DNA of 64,000 bases, taken from Pseudomonas tensinigenes (GTDB lineage: Bacteria; Pseudomonadota; Gammaproteobacteria; Pseudomonadales; Pseudomonadaceae). Position numbers and translations under genes: made by a program. Below, piece by piece: positions 1-9,300 of the stretch (position 1 is its first letter; every line of letters begins with the position of its first letter). Under the pieces are notes generated by a model. That model made no database searches, was not told the DNA's origin, and saw nothing but the letters and a program-made list of their open reading frames with translations. The DNA lies in NCBI RefSeq assembly GCF_014268445.2, contig NZ_CP077089.1:3527501-3591500 (forward strand), in the 5' to 3' direction.

Positions 1-1
1 A

Positions 2-307
2 GCGCTGCTGTTCATCCGCCAATACGCTTGCCAAGGCATTAAAACGGCGCAGGTGGCAGCTTATGTCGGTGTGTCGCGTTCATCACTTGAAGCGCATTTT
101 CGTGCTGAGCGTGGTTGTAGCGTGCATGACGAGATTCTGCGTTTCAAACTGGCAGCGGCGACCAAGGGCCTGACAATTACCGACTCGGTGATTGCTGACG
201 TTGCGCGCAGTTGTGGCTTTAAATCTGCGCAGTATCTGCACACGGTGTTTCGCCGGGAGTTTGGTTGTACGCCGCGGGAGTATCAGCAAGGGGCAGGGAT
301 GCGCTGA
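2..307 (+). CDS. XylR-like AraC-family transcriptional regulator, C-terminal part (truncated by window start)
   Basis: The reading frame is open from base 2 to a TGA at 305-307, so the gene begins upstream of the window. The visible 101 residues are a complete AraC-type DNA-binding domain with two helix-turn-helix units. The first lies around VAAYVGVSRSSLEAHF, the second around IADVARSCGFKSAQYLHTVF, and the domain ends in a TPREYQ motif. The spacing and the SRSSLE motif resemble XylR, the xylose regulator of the LacI-like/AraC fusion type. In that family a sugar-binding domain would precede this part, but it lies outside the window. The assignment to the AraC family is firm; the specific XylR call is inferred from the DNA-binding domain only. 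Confidence 0.8.
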   Translation, partial: ALLFIRQYACQGIKTAQVAAYVGVSRSSLEAHFRAERGCSVHDEILRFKLAAATKGLTITDSVIADVARSCGFKSAQYLHTVFRREFGCTPREYQQGAGMR

Positions 308-364
308 TGGAATGGCGGAAATGAGGTTAGAGTGGGCATCAATGTCTTGATTGTTGCGTGAACA

Positions 365-1021
365 ATGAATCGTCCGCTGTTCGTTTCTCTGGATGGGCCC
401 AAAGGTACCGGCAAAACCACACTGTTGGAGGCCGTTACGCAAGTACTGAGGGCGGGCAACCAGAAAGTCATCCGGCTTTGCAAGAGAAAAAGCGATCCGT
501 TCAGGGGGGAAACCATGGCCTTGGTCAACACTCTGGCGAGAAATCCTTGCCGGGATCTGGATTGGGCTGTGTGTCAGCGCCTTGCGGATAGCCGTCGCTG
601 GATCTCCCAGAACGTTCTGACGAAACAGCCGCTGGACAGCATCATCTTGATCGAGCGCTGGTATCCATCGGATGCCGCGTTTCGCCAAACCATCCCGTTT
701 GCCGAGATTCTTCAATTGAATATCGAGCGAGACGTGCAGGTGCCAGATCTGCATGTCGGCGTCGTCACAGATCCGGATATTTCATGGGCCAGAGCTGCCA
801 ACCGATCACGAGGACTGGGCGGCACTGTGATCCAGAAGCACGCAGAGCATGTGGCGTGTACGGAAATGTTCGAGCAAGCGGTCAAGGATCACGGTTGGAT
901 GTTGTGCCGTAATGAAGGAACGGTTGAGGAGGCGACGATGCTGGTGGCTTCTCGGATCCATGAGGTGCTTGGGTTGAACGTCGAAGTGGATGCCAGTCTT
1001 GGCGCTCAGGGTATCGCGTAG
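365..1021 (+). CDS. Thymidylate-kinase-like P-loop protein
   Basis: This 218-residue protein opens with a Walker A loop, DGPKGTGKTT, at residues 10-19. That placement is typical of dTMP kinases and related nucleoside monophosphate kinases. An ERWYPSDAAF segment near residue 98 sits where the DRY/ERY motif of dTMP kinases binds the nucleotide base. A helical C-terminus follows, with a possible LID region around NRSRGLGGT. Chromosomal tmk is about 210 residues and usually lies next to holB; this gene has no such neighbours and diverges from the canonical sequence. It is therefore probably an accessory thymidylate-kinase-like protein. The ATG at 365 lacks a strong ribosome binding site. It stands alone after the AraC regulator, with a possible terminator just downstream. 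Confidence 0.7.
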   Translation: MNRPLFVSLDGPKGTGKTTLLEAVTQVLRAGNQKVIRLCKRKSDPFRGETMALVNTLARNPCRDLDWAVCQRLADSRRWISQNVLTKQPLDSIILIERWYPSDAAFRQTIPFAEILQLNIERDVQVPDLHVGVVTDPDISWARAANRSRGLGGTVIQKHAEHVACTEMFEQAVKDHGWMLCRNEGTVEEATMLVASRIHEVLGLNVEVDASLGAQGIA

Positions 1022-1040
1022 ACCTTGAAGTTCAGTGGAC

Positions 1041-1065
1041 ACGGCCCTGCCAGGAAGGCCGTTTG
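1041..1065 (+). terminator. Possible rho-independent terminator after the thymidylate-kinase-like gene
   Basis: ACGGCC (1041-1046) and GGCCGT (1057-1062) form a 6-bp stem with a 10-base loop, followed by a short T-rich stretch. It lies 20 bases after the stop of the upstream gene. The stem is short and the T run imperfect, so this is tentative. Confidence 0.35.
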
Positions 1066-1145
1066 GTTAGATTTTCTGGGGTTGGGCAGGGCGTTTGCTC
1101 AGGCTCTCTGAATAGCCTGATGAAGGTTTTATAGAAACAGGATGA

Positions 1146-1180
1146 GCAAAACCGCGACAGCCACAAAGCCATCGCGGTTG
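1146..1180 (-). terminator. Rho-independent terminator of the alpha/beta hydrolase gene
   Basis: AACCGCGA (1149-1156) pairs perfectly with TCGCGGTT (1172-1179), giving an 8-bp stem with a 15-base loop. Read on the minus strand the stem ends in a TTTT run. It lies ten bases past the stop codon of the minus-strand hydrolase gene, where a terminator is expected. Confidence 0.55.
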
Positions 1181-1189
1181 TTCTGCGTT

Positions 1190-2116
1190 TTAGCGGTTAG
1201 CGTTGGCCAAGCCAGCCTCGATGAAGCGAACGGAACTTTCCATAGCCTGCTGACCTTCTGGCAGCATGGTGGCGTAGAAGTGCCAGGCGTGGAACATCGC
1301 AGGCCATACTTCCAGGTTCACGCGAACTCGGTTATCAGCCAGGTGAGTTGCAAGGCGCATTGCATCACTCAACATCAGCTCGTTCTCGCCGATCTGCACC
1401 AAGATTGGTGGAAGACCGGTGACGTCCGCGAACACAGGTGAGGCCAGAGGATGATTAGCCAATGTGTCGCCTAGGAATGCTCTGGCGAGGATGTCCAAGA
1501 CAGGCTTGGAGTTCAGAGGATCCAGACCTTCGCGGTTGCTCATGGAAGCACCGGTGTGTTCAAGGTTCGCCCATGGTGAGATGGAGGAGCCAACCGCAGG
1601 CAATGGAAGCCCCTTCGATTTAGCCGCGACCATGACGCTGACAACCATTGCGCCGCCAGCCGACTCGCCAGAGATCGCAATTTTGTTAGCCGGGATTTTC
1701 TGCTCAAGCAACCATTCGTAAGCGCGCAATGTGTCGTCAATAGATGCTGGGAACTTGTGCTCAGGGGCAAGGCGATAGTCCGGCATGTACACACGAGCAC
1801 CGAGCATCTTCGCGTAGTTGCCGCCGATACCGTGGTAGCCGTCTGGACGTCCTACAATGTAGGCGCCGCCGTGGATGTACATCACGACCGCGTCGGTTTT
1901 GATCTCGTCCGGAGTAACCAGTGTGCCGGGTACGCCACCCATGTCGACTGCTTCGAATTTAACGCCAGCTGGCGCTGGATTTTGCGCGAGCATTTTTGCG
2001 TAAGAGTCGCGGATGTCGCTCATTTTTGTGGTGGTATCGATTCCCTTAAGAACGGGTACCAGATCGCTAAGGCTATTGGCCCAGGTTTGGACGGCTGCTT
2101 GGACTTTAGTGTTCAT
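1190..2116 (-). CDS. Alpha/beta hydrolase of the hormone-sensitive-lipase family (esterase)
   Basis: A 308-residue cytoplasmic esterase-like enzyme. The oxyanion-hole motif HGGA is at residues 82-85 and the nucleophile elbow GESAG at 150-154, with Ser152 as likely nucleophile. MFHAWH near residue 280 supplies the catalytic His. These mark family IV (HSL-type) carboxylesterases, which hydrolyse short-chain esters; the physiological substrate cannot be read from sequence. The ATG at 2116 is preceded by GAGG five bases upstream. A LysR regulator gene is divergently transcribed from the 121-bp gap, the usual arrangement for a regulator controlling its neighbour. A terminator-like hairpin follows the gene. 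Confidence 0.85.
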   Translation of the reverse strand: MNTKVQAAVQTWANSLSDLVPVLKGIDTTTKMSDIRDSYAKMLAQNPAPAGVKFEAVDMGGVPGTLVTPDEIKTDAVVMYIHGGAYIVGRPDGYHGIGGNYAKMLGARVYMPDYRLAPEHKFPASIDDTLRAYEWLLEQKIPANKIAISGESAGGAMVVSVMVAAKSKGLPLPAVGSSISPWANLEHTGASMSNREGLDPLNSKPVLDILARAFLGDTLANHPLASPVFADVTGLPPILVQIGENELMLSDAMRLATHLADNRVRVNLEVWPAMFHAWHFYATMLPEGQQAMESSVRFIEAGLANANR

Positions 2117-2237
2117 AATGACCTCAATTGATCGTTGGGAGTGGATTAGCTAATTGAGATACTATGCTTAGTATTGGGGAATAGGGTTCCCCATAACAGG
2201 TGCTAAGCCGCCCGAACGTTGAGACCACCGAGGCCGT

Positions 2238-3176
2238 ATGGAACTCCATAACCTGAATGACATTGCCGCGTTTGTGAGCTCGGTAAACGCTGGAAGCTTC
2301 ACTGCGGCGGCAAAACAGCTTGGCCTTACGCGCTCTGCAGTGGGGAAGTCGATAGTCAGGCTTGAGGCTCGTTTACAGGTACGTTTACTGAATCGCACTA
2401 CGCGAAGTTTAAGCATGACGGATGACGGCCAGGTTCTGTATGAGCGCTGTGTGGGCGTTCTTCAGGATCTGGACGACGTGGAGGATGCCCTTGCGTTTCG
2501 TCGTTCGACACCCAGTGGGCGACTGCGGATGAGTCTGCCGGTTGCGCTGGGCAGACTTCATGTCCTTCAGCACATTGAGTGCTGTCTTAAAGATTGGCCC
2601 TCCCTGAGCGTGGATATCACCTTTTCTGACAGGCTGGTCGATCTGATCGATGAGGGATTTGATTTGGCCATGCGCATCGGGCCACCGAAGGAAGATTCTC
2701 GGTTGTTAACGCGCACTGTGGCCTACCAACAAATGATTACCTGCGCTTCCCCCAAATATTTGGCTGAGCATGCCGAGCCTAAAACGCCGGAGGATTTATC
2801 CGAGCACCAGTGCCTGCATTTCGTGAGCGGTGGGAGATTGCTTCCTTGGAATTTTCGCGTGAATGGTAGCTCTGTGTCCGTTACTCATGGTGGAAGGCTA
2901 CAGATGGACAGTGCTGAGTCATTACACCAGTCAGCTGTAGCTGGCCTGGGCATCGCGACTCTTCCTTCCTACGTGGTGAACGACGATTTGAGGAGCGGCA
3001 AGCTTGTTCAATTGCTCGCTGGGTATGCAGAGGCCGCAGAGCCTATTCGGGTGATCTACCCTAGCAAGCGGCACCTCTCTCCAAAAATTCGACTCTTCAT
3101 CGATAAGCTCGTGGAGGCTTGGTCACCATGCCCACCATGGGAGCATCACCTAGGGGAAGGCGCTCATTCAGGTTGA
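2238..3176 (+). CDS. LysR-family transcriptional regulator
   Basis: The 312-residue protein has an N-terminal winged helix-turn-helix of LysR type, residues about 8-65, with AFVSSVNAGSFTAAAKQLGL then SAVGKSIVRLE and LLNRTTRSLSMTD. A periplasmic-binding-protein-like effector domain follows, including DEGFDLAMRIG and PSYVVNDDL. The sequence fits the CrgA-like subgroup that often controls a divergent oxidoreductase or hydrolase. GAGG lies five bases before the ATG. It is divergent from the esterase gene, which is its most likely target. The C-terminal tail after IDKLVEAW is slightly longer than usual. Immediately downstream lies a fragment of a second LysR gene. Confidence 0.88.
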   Translation: MELHNLNDIAAFVSSVNAGSFTAAAKQLGLTRSAVGKSIVRLEARLQVRLLNRTTRSLSMTDDGQVLYERCVGVLQDLDDVEDALAFRRSTPSGRLRMSLPVALGRLHVLQHIECCLKDWPSLSVDITFSDRLVDLIDEGFDLAMRIGPPKEDSRLLTRTVAYQQMITCASPKYLAEHAEPKTPEDLSEHQCLHFVSGGRLLPWNFRVNGSSVSVTHGGRLQMDSAESLHQSAVAGLGIATLPSYVVNDDLRSGKLVQLLAGYAEAAEPIRVIYPSKRHLSPKIRLFIDKLVEAWSPCPPWEHHLGEGAHSG

Positions 3177-3179
3177 TCA

Positions 3180-3366
3180 GTGAGCGAGGTGCGTAATTGC
3201 AATTTACAAGTCGACTTCGTGCTAAGCGACTCACGCGCCGATTTGATGACTGATCGCATCGATATAGCGTTTCCGGCAACACCTACCGCTAGCTGTATCT
3301 GCTTTCATTGGTCTGGTTATGGAGAAATTAGAGGGGCAAGAATTCCCTGCGACGACTCTTTCCTGA
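3180..3366 (+). pseudogene. Decayed LysR-family regulator fragment
   Basis: One frame from about 3198 reads NLQVDFVLSDSRADLMTDR followed by IDIAF, a segment typical of the middle of a LysR effector domain. It then stops resembling LysR. In the +1 frame, from 3283, the sequence reads LPLAVSAFIGLVMEKLEGQ followed by EFPATTLS and a TGA at 3364-3366. That matches the usual LysR C-terminus (AFIDFLVEKL). The DNA-binding domain and the middle of the effector domain are missing and the two remnants are in different frames. The piece is therefore a deleted, frameshifted pseudogene. It lies directly between an intact LysR gene and the SDR gene it may once have regulated. Confidence 0.6.
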
Positions 3367-3427
3367 TCCATGCATTGTCGAAATATCGACGATTCGGTCG
3401 CGCTGCAAACCTTCAACAGAGGCAACG

Positions 3428-4207
3428 ATGATGAATTCAACTTGGGCAGATCAAGTGGCACTTGTGAGTGGCGCGGGCAGTGAGCTTGGAATCGGTATGG
3501 CCATTGCCCGTCGCCTTGGCGCTCAAGGAGCCAAGTTGATCGTCACGGCAAGCAGCGCCCGCATCAATGAGCGGGTTGCGGAGTTACGTGGCGCCGGCTT
3601 CGAAGCAGTGGGTCGACCGGTCGACTTGACTCAGGAAACTCAGGTGAGTGAATTCGTCGCTTGGGCTGAGGCCGTCTGGGGCCGCATCGATATTCTTGTA
3701 AATAATGCCGGTATGGCGATGCAAGGGAGTCCAGAACAGTTCTCCGAATTCACGAGTACGAGCCTCGAAAGCTGGAATCTTTCCATCGCTAGAAATCTGA
3801 CAACTGCGTTTCTGTTAACCCAAGGGGTGTTGCCCGGGATGCGAGCGAGAGGCTATGGCCGCATAGTGAACATCAGCTCAACTACCGGCACACGGGCGAG
3901 TAATCCAGGGGAGGCTGCTTACAGTGCTGCAAAGGCGGGAATGGTTGGAATGAACATGAGTCTAGCCCTTGAGGTTGCTCATCAAGGTATCACTGTGAAT
4001 TCAGTTGCCCCTGGTTGGATCGCTACAGGGTCGAGCACGCCTGATGAAGTCAAAGCCGCACGTTCTACGCCTCTCGGGAGAGCGGGGCGACCAGACGAAG
4101 TGGCCGCAGCCGTTGTATTCCTGGCTTCACCTGAAGCGAGTTACATCACAGGGGAATTGCTCGTGGTGGATGGAGGCAATTGCCTTGTTGAGAACAAAGC
4201 GGGTTAA
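3428..4207 (+). CDS. SDR-family oxidoreductase (3-oxoacyl-ACP-reductase-like)
   Basis: A 259-residue classical short-chain dehydrogenase. The Rossmann nucleotide-binding segment is at residues 11-25 and reads SGAGSELGIGMAIAR, a one-residue-extended variant of TGxxxGIG. NNAG is near residue 92, the catalytic Ser lies in ISSTTG, and the catalytic YSAAK is near residue 161. VNSVAPGWI and the C-terminal TGELLVVDGG are typical of FabG-like proteins. Such enzymes reduce or oxidise carbonyl/hydroxyl groups with NAD(P)H; the substrate is unknown. AGAGG precedes the ATG by five bases. It follows the LysR remnant and has no obvious operon partner downstream. Confidence 0.85.
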   Translation: MMNSTWADQVALVSGAGSELGIGMAIARRLGAQGAKLIVTASSARINERVAELRGAGFEAVGRPVDLTQETQVSEFVAWAEAVWGRIDILVNNAGMAMQGSPEQFSEFTSTSLESWNLSIARNLTTAFLLTQGVLPGMRARGYGRIVNISSTTGTRASNPGEAAYSAAKAGMVGMNMSLALEVAHQGITVNSVAPGWIATGSSTPDEVKAARSTPLGRAGRPDEVAAAVVFLASPEASYITGELLVVDGGNCLVENKAG

Positions 4208-4394
4208 GACATTTTAATTCCTGAGAGGGACCTCTACGAGCTTGAGGGATTGCGCTTGCGTCACTCGCTTTCAGGGATATCGCCCGATCAGGTCGTGCGT
4301 CGACGCTCATTTTGCGTCTCCTGCATAGAAGTGCTGATAAAGGGCGTTGATTTTTTGATGTCAATCAGCGTTGCCTTAGCTGCGGTGCGCCGAC

Positions 4395-5453
4395 TCACTG
4401 GTCCAGCAAAAAACGCTCAATTTCCTCAACGGTACTGCGCGCCGTTCGGGTCACGCCGATCAGTGTCGCGGAAGCGGCGCCTGTCCAGTCGCCATAACCC
4501 ACCAACCACAAACGCGGTTCCTGAATCGAATGCGTACCTTTGACGGCCACGCGCCCGTCGGCGGAGCACACGCCCAGTGATTCCAGATAGCCGAGGGCAG
4601 GGCGGAAGCCGGTGCACCAGATCACCGCGTCGACCGGCGTTTGTGAGCCATCAGCCCAAGTCACGCCGGTCTCGGTGAAGCGCAGGAACGGCCGAACCGC
4701 GTGCAACACGCCGCGCTCCCGTGCCTCAACGACTGGCGGCACCATCACGATATCGCCCAGGCCGCCAACCGGCTGTTCAATGACGATACCGGCCAGTTGC
4801 GCTTTCCAGCGCTCGGTGGCGCGTTCGAAGAGCACGCGTCCATCAACGTCATCGGCAAGAAACTCTGGCGGCTGCGGAGTGACCCAGGTGGCATCGGCCA
4901 CTTGCGAGACTTCAGCGAGGATCTGTGCACCGGAATTGCCACCACCTACCACCAGGACTTTTTTTCCGGCAAACGGTTTGGCGTTAACGTAGTGGGCCGA
5001 ATGCAATTTCTGGCCGGTAAAGGTTTCGCTGCCGGGGTAATGCGGCAGGTAAGGATGGCGCCAGGTGCCGGTCGCGCTGACCACGGTGCGGGCCAGCCAA
5101 CTGCGACCTTGGGCTTTTACGTTGAGGTGATTGCCCCGACGTTCAATAGCGTTGACCCAGTAGGGCCGTTCGACAGGAAATTGGTAGCGTTGCTCATACT
5201 GACGCAGGTAATCGACTACGTTGTCGCGACTGGGGTAACCGTCAGTGACCGGAGGCATCATCCAACCGGCGATGGAGCTCCAGGTCGACGGTGAAAACAG
5301 TCGCAGGGAATCCCAGCCATGTCGCCACGCGCCACCCGGTGCTGCTTCGGCATCAATAATCACAAAGGAACGCCCGGTACGGCGCAGGAAGTAAGCCACG
5401 GCGAGTGCGGACTGGCCACCGCCAATAATCGCGACATCCACTTCGGCAGGCAT
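4395..5453 (-). CDS. ArsO-like NAD(P)H-dependent flavin monooxygenase
   Basis: The 352-residue protein has an FAD-binding Rossmann motif, IIGGGQSA, at residues 9-16. An ATGTW motif is at 127-131, an FMO-type FTGQKLHS stretch at 145-152 and a second NAD(P)H-binding motif, GGGNSG, at 170-175. The C-terminal [13 protein letters not shown] matches ArsO-type flavoproteins, which are usually encoded in arsenic-resistance operons. Here no arsR, arsC or arsB is adjacent, so the substrate is uncertain. AAGGA lies six bases before the ATG. It runs convergent to the SDR gene. Confidence 0.75.
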   Translation of the reverse strand: MPAEVDVAIIGGGQSALAVAYFLRRTGRSFVIIDAEAAPGGAWRHGWDSLRLFSPSTWSSIAGWMMPPVTDGYPSRDNVVDYLRQYEQRYQFPVERPYWVNAIERRGNHLNVKAQGRSWLARTVVSATGTWRHPYLPHYPGSETFTGQKLHSAHYVNAKPFAGKKVLVVGGGNSGAQILAEVSQVADATWVTPQPPEFLADDVDGRVLFERATERWKAQLAGIVIEQPVGGLGDIVMVPPVVEARERGVLHAVRPFLRFTETGVTWADGSQTPVDAVIWCTGFRPALGYLESLGVCSADGRVAVKGTHSIQEPRLWLVGYGDWTGAASATLIGVTRTARSTVEEIERFLLDQ

Positions 5454-5536
5454 GAGGAATCCTTGGGTCAGCGAGGTTCAGGTTAAGTTAATCCATTTGA
5501 AGCGGACGTTTGTTGATGTTGCTCAATCGGCGGCGT

Positions 5537-5571
5537 TGTAATGGATGTGATTTAACATAATATACATTACA
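5537..5571. promoter_or_regulatory. Inverted repeat in the gap between the cupin gene and the ArsO-like gene
   Basis: TGTAATG (5537-5543) and CATTACA (5565-5571) are perfect inverted copies across an AT-rich 21-base spacer, in the 227-bp gap upstream of the minus-strand ArsO-like gene. This could be an operator, but nothing identifies the protein. Confidence 0.25.
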
Positions 5572-5680
5572 CGTAACAAGATGTTTCGAGATTAGCCTCG
5601 TTGCCCACGGGATTTCATTCTCCTGCACAGCGCCAAAAAGGCTTTCTCTTGAATTTGATAAACCTTTGAATCTGCATCGC

Positions 5681-6166
5681 TCAATCCTCACCCCGCGTCA
5701 GCTTTTCAATTAGCGCTCGATGCTGTGGATAAGCAGCGATTAGTTTCTTGCGATTCCCCATCTCCATGTCCGCAAAATCAAATCCTGGAGAAACGGCTTC
5801 GCTGATCAATCCGAATCCGTACTCGCCGTCGAGTAACCGTGAAGCTTTCCAGACTCCACCCGGTACGTGTAATTGCAAAAGGTGTCCTGAAAGAATGTCG
5901 CTGCCCATTACCAGTGTGTGCAGCGAACCGTTCGCGTGAATCAAGCTGTATTCGATGGCGTCACCCAGATGGAAATAATGCAGGATGTCCGATCGATTGA
6001 AATGAAACTGGCCCACAGGTGATTGCTGATCCAGCAGGTAGTAAATCGAGGTCATCAGATACCGTGGACCGCTGAGGGTTTCGAGCAGCTCGCGGTGATC
6101 GGCCTGATAGGTTCTACGGAAATAACCACCTTCAAAATGAGGCTCCAGACCCAGTGTTCCAATCAC
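5681..6166 (-). CDS. DUF985 cupin-family protein, with a damaged original start
   Basis: A 161-residue single-domain cupin of the DUF985 type. Family features include EGGYFRRTYQ near the N-terminus, TSIYYLL, the FHFNRSDILHYFHLGD core, VPGGVWKA and a SPGFDF segment. Members are small beta-barrel proteins of unknown function. The GTG at 6166 is the first available start. However, the same frame extends upstream through KASTQD to an ATG at 6194-6196 with a good GGAGAAG ribosome binding site. That frame is broken by an amber codon at 6188-6190, the third codon. The native start was probably the ATG, and the gene is either inactivated or re-initiates at GTG. An operator-like palindrome lies upstream. 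Confidence 0.75.
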   Translation of the reverse strand: MIGTLGLEPHFEGGYFRRTYQADHRELLETLSGPRYLMTSIYYLLDQQSPVGQFHFNRSDILHYFHLGDAIEYSLIHANGSLHTLVMGSDILSGHLLQLHVPGGVWKASRLLDGEYGFGLISEAVSPGFDFADMEMGNRKKLIAAYPQHRALIEKLTRGED

Positions 6167-6240
6167 GTCCTGCGTGCTGGCTTTAAGCTAAATCATGGTG
6201 CCTTCTCCGTCGAACAGGCAGCTAATTTCGTGTTAACTCA

Positions 6241-6258
6241 ACTAAACGGTCATTTAGT
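6241..6258. promoter_or_regulatory. TetR-type operator-like palindrome upstream of the DUF985 gene
   Basis: ACTAAA-cggtca-TTTAGT is an 18-bp palindrome with perfect 6-bp arms, 45 bases upstream of the ancestral ATG of the minus-strand cupin gene. On the minus strand TATAAC (6264-6269) just before it could serve as a -10 box. The palindrome would then overlap the transcription start, as expected for a repressor site. AAACGGTC-type palindromes are commonly bound by TetR-family repressors. No such gene is adjacent. Confidence 0.4.
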
Positions 6259-6316
6259 GTAGTTATATCTTTTTTGCTCGAGCAGCACCTGCGCCCTGCT
6301 TTATCCGAGTCAATTT

Positions 6317-9300
6317 CTACGGTAACTGGTCGCGATTAAAGTGTTCGCTCAAGCCGAAGTGCCAGCCGTCACACACGGTTTCCATTAGTTCAAGATTATC
6401 CCTGAGCAACGGTTCTGCGATTCCATGTTGTGCACCGTAGAGTAAGCCGTGCAGTTCTCGCTCTTGTTCTGCGTTTCTACATAGTTGAATAAAATCAAGG
6501 GATGTCTTTCGTGCATTCAGCTTCGGCATATGCTTTAGCAGTTCCTTGGGAGGACGCGTCGAAAGCGACAGCAAGTACCCCGCCGGACCTGCCAGATCGG
6601 CAAAGCCTGCGAGAGCGAAACTTCGAATATCCTGTCTCGCCTCATTCGCGTACCCACTGCCATGTTCAATGGCAGTCACAGCCCTCTCAAGAACATTAAG
6701 TGCTGCGTTGTTCGACTCACGATCAGCATCCTTGCCAAGAAGCAGCCCTCCCAGCAGACTGCCCCTGAGCTTGATCCTGTGCCCTTCGAGTGCGCGACTG
6801 CGCTGCAGAATTTCCAGTTCAGCATTTGAGAACAACGGCCCCATCGAACTGCGGTCGTCCTGATATCTCGAAAGCAACTCGACGGTCCGCCTTAACGACT
6901 TGGTGCTGAATGCCAACGCAACGCGCAAACCTGGCAACCATCGATGCCTGAGTACTCCCTTGCGCGGCATCGTCACGGCAAGTTGAGCATCTATTTGATG
7001 ATACAAATCGCGAGACATTACGTAGGAAGGCAGCAACATATAAACAAGTGTCAACCAGTCCAGCCCTTCAGGATTAACAGAGGCAAGGAATCTGGCATAT
7101 CCAGTATTCCAGCGGCTATCCATCCAGGAAACCGAATAAAAGAAGTTGCCCAGGAATACCACGGCTCGCAGATCTTCAAGATCCTGAGGCGGAACAAAGT
7201 CGCGCTCCCTGACCTCTGCCCAGCGCCCGGTCTTGATCAGTATGCTTTGCTCAGCCGCATTGCATTTGCGCTCGGAGGAAGCTTCGAACGTGCGGCTCAG
7301 CATGACTACCCGAGGATCGACGCGTCGGTCGCCCATGGCCTTCAGTGCTTTTCCGGATTGGTTGAAGTGGCTCCAGGCCAGACTCTTGGAAAGCGTCTGG
7401 AACTCTGTCCAAGGCAATAATTGGCTGGCCTGTCGTACGCTTAACTCCTGAGCAACCATGGAGTTGCTGGTGAAATCCTCCAGTCGTGTCAGCAGGAGCT
7501 GGCGCAGACGCCCGCTGTCATCCGCGTCGAGTATCCGGGCAGCCTCACGATCATCCGCGAGCAGATGGTAATAAGTCGCCTCCAATGGTTCAGCGGGCTT
7601 TTTATCAAGATGGTGAGCGCTCATCAGCGCGCAGATTTTGTTGAACAACGCGCCGTTATGCCGTCGCATCAACGGCAGTGTGCGGGCGCGCAGGTCCGGT
7701 CGATGACGCAGCACGCCACCCTCCTCCGTAACGATCCACACTTCCCGCCGCAGGCGCTCGAATGCGATGTCCGCCTGTTCCGCGCTCAGGCCACATTCGG
7801 GAGCGAGTACGTCCCGGGCCAATTCCCGCGAGATGCTCCGCGCGACCAGCCCCGGCCACGCCAACTGACGCGCATAGGGATCGCCGATATGTTCGAGGAT
7901 GCGCTTCTGATAAAGACGTCCGACGAAATCCACGCTCTGCGGGTCGCAGTCCTCCCCCATGCTAGCGATTTCGTCAACCAGGTCGTCACGCTTGCCTGGC
8001 TCGGCATTGCGCACTGCTTCGACGGCGATACGCAGGGAGAGTGGCTCACGGGCAGCGCTACTGTGAGCGCCGCCAATCATCCTGCCGGACCAGTCCGGCT
8101 GCCAGTGCTGCGGCAACAATTGTTCGCCCAGGCGCTGGACCATTCGCTGGGCATCGGCTTGGTTGAACGCTTCCAGCTCCATTTCGCTGAGGTTCCAGTT
8201 GCGCTCCTGATGATCCCAGAGCTCCGGCACTTCTGCGCGACCGGAAGCCACTACGATCAGTTCGGGAAAATCGTCGTCGGTCAATCCGCGGAGGAACTGC
8301 TGGAGGCCGTCGATTGCCCGTGGATCGCTTTGTACCAGTTCAAGCGTGTCCAGGATCAGCAAGAAGGCCTTGGTCTTGCGCTCAGCGATGAAGGTGCGCA
8401 GCCATGCACGGAATCCCAGGAAATACGCGGCATTGTCTCCGAGTCCGATCCCCTCGCTTTTAGTGACCACCTGTTCCTGGCCGGATATGCGGACTTCCTT
8501 GTGCAGTTCCTGGATAAAGTTCTCGAGATACTCGCTATAAGGGAAAAACAACGAAATCTGCCGGATTACTTCAGCCAGCAGCAGCAACGGGTTTTGCGGT
8601 TGCAACACGGCGCTGTCGAAATCCAGATAAGCGAAAGGCATGGTTCGGCCCACGGCATGGTCGTAGGCGAACTTGCTGATCAATGTGGATTTGCCCAGTC
8701 CGCCACGTGCGCTGATCATCATCAGCCGGGGCTTGTTCGAGAACATTCGGCCTGTCCGCGAAACCAGGCGCCCGAATGATTCCATTGCGCCTTGTGAATC
8801 GAGCTCATCGACGAACGACCGCAATTCACGAAGTTCCTTCCCTCGTCCGGCAAATCGGTCTTTTTCCAGAGTGATGCCTGGCCGGCGCAGCGGTGCGCCG
8901 ATCATCAGGCGCATTGGCTCCAACAGTTCGAGCCACTGCATCTGCCGTCGGATCTCTGTCAGAGACGGTTGGCTTTGCAACAAAGCCTCGCATTCGCACA
9001 GCGCCAGGCGTGAACGATAGGCTGCGCTGATCTGCGCTTGCGAATAACGCTCAAGATCTACCGGCTCGCTGCGTAGCAGACGACGCAGCCAGGCTGACTC
9101 CGGGTCGATCGCGTTCGTTGCAGGCTGTGCCAGCACCAGCCGATCCTGCTTTTCGGTCATTTGCAGCGCTGGCTCCAGGTCGCCACGCTGTTGTGCATGG
9201 AGCAGCACCTTGCCGCGAAACCCGTCGTTTAGCCGCAAGCAGGACAGACCATTGCTGATCTGCACGCTGGCCTCGTTCAGCACCACCTCGATCTGCTCGG

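Noticed and set aside
4395..5453. Arsenic-resistance operon around the ArsO-like gene
   Set aside because: No arsR, arsB, arsC or arsH gene is found on either side; the flavoprotein stands alone.
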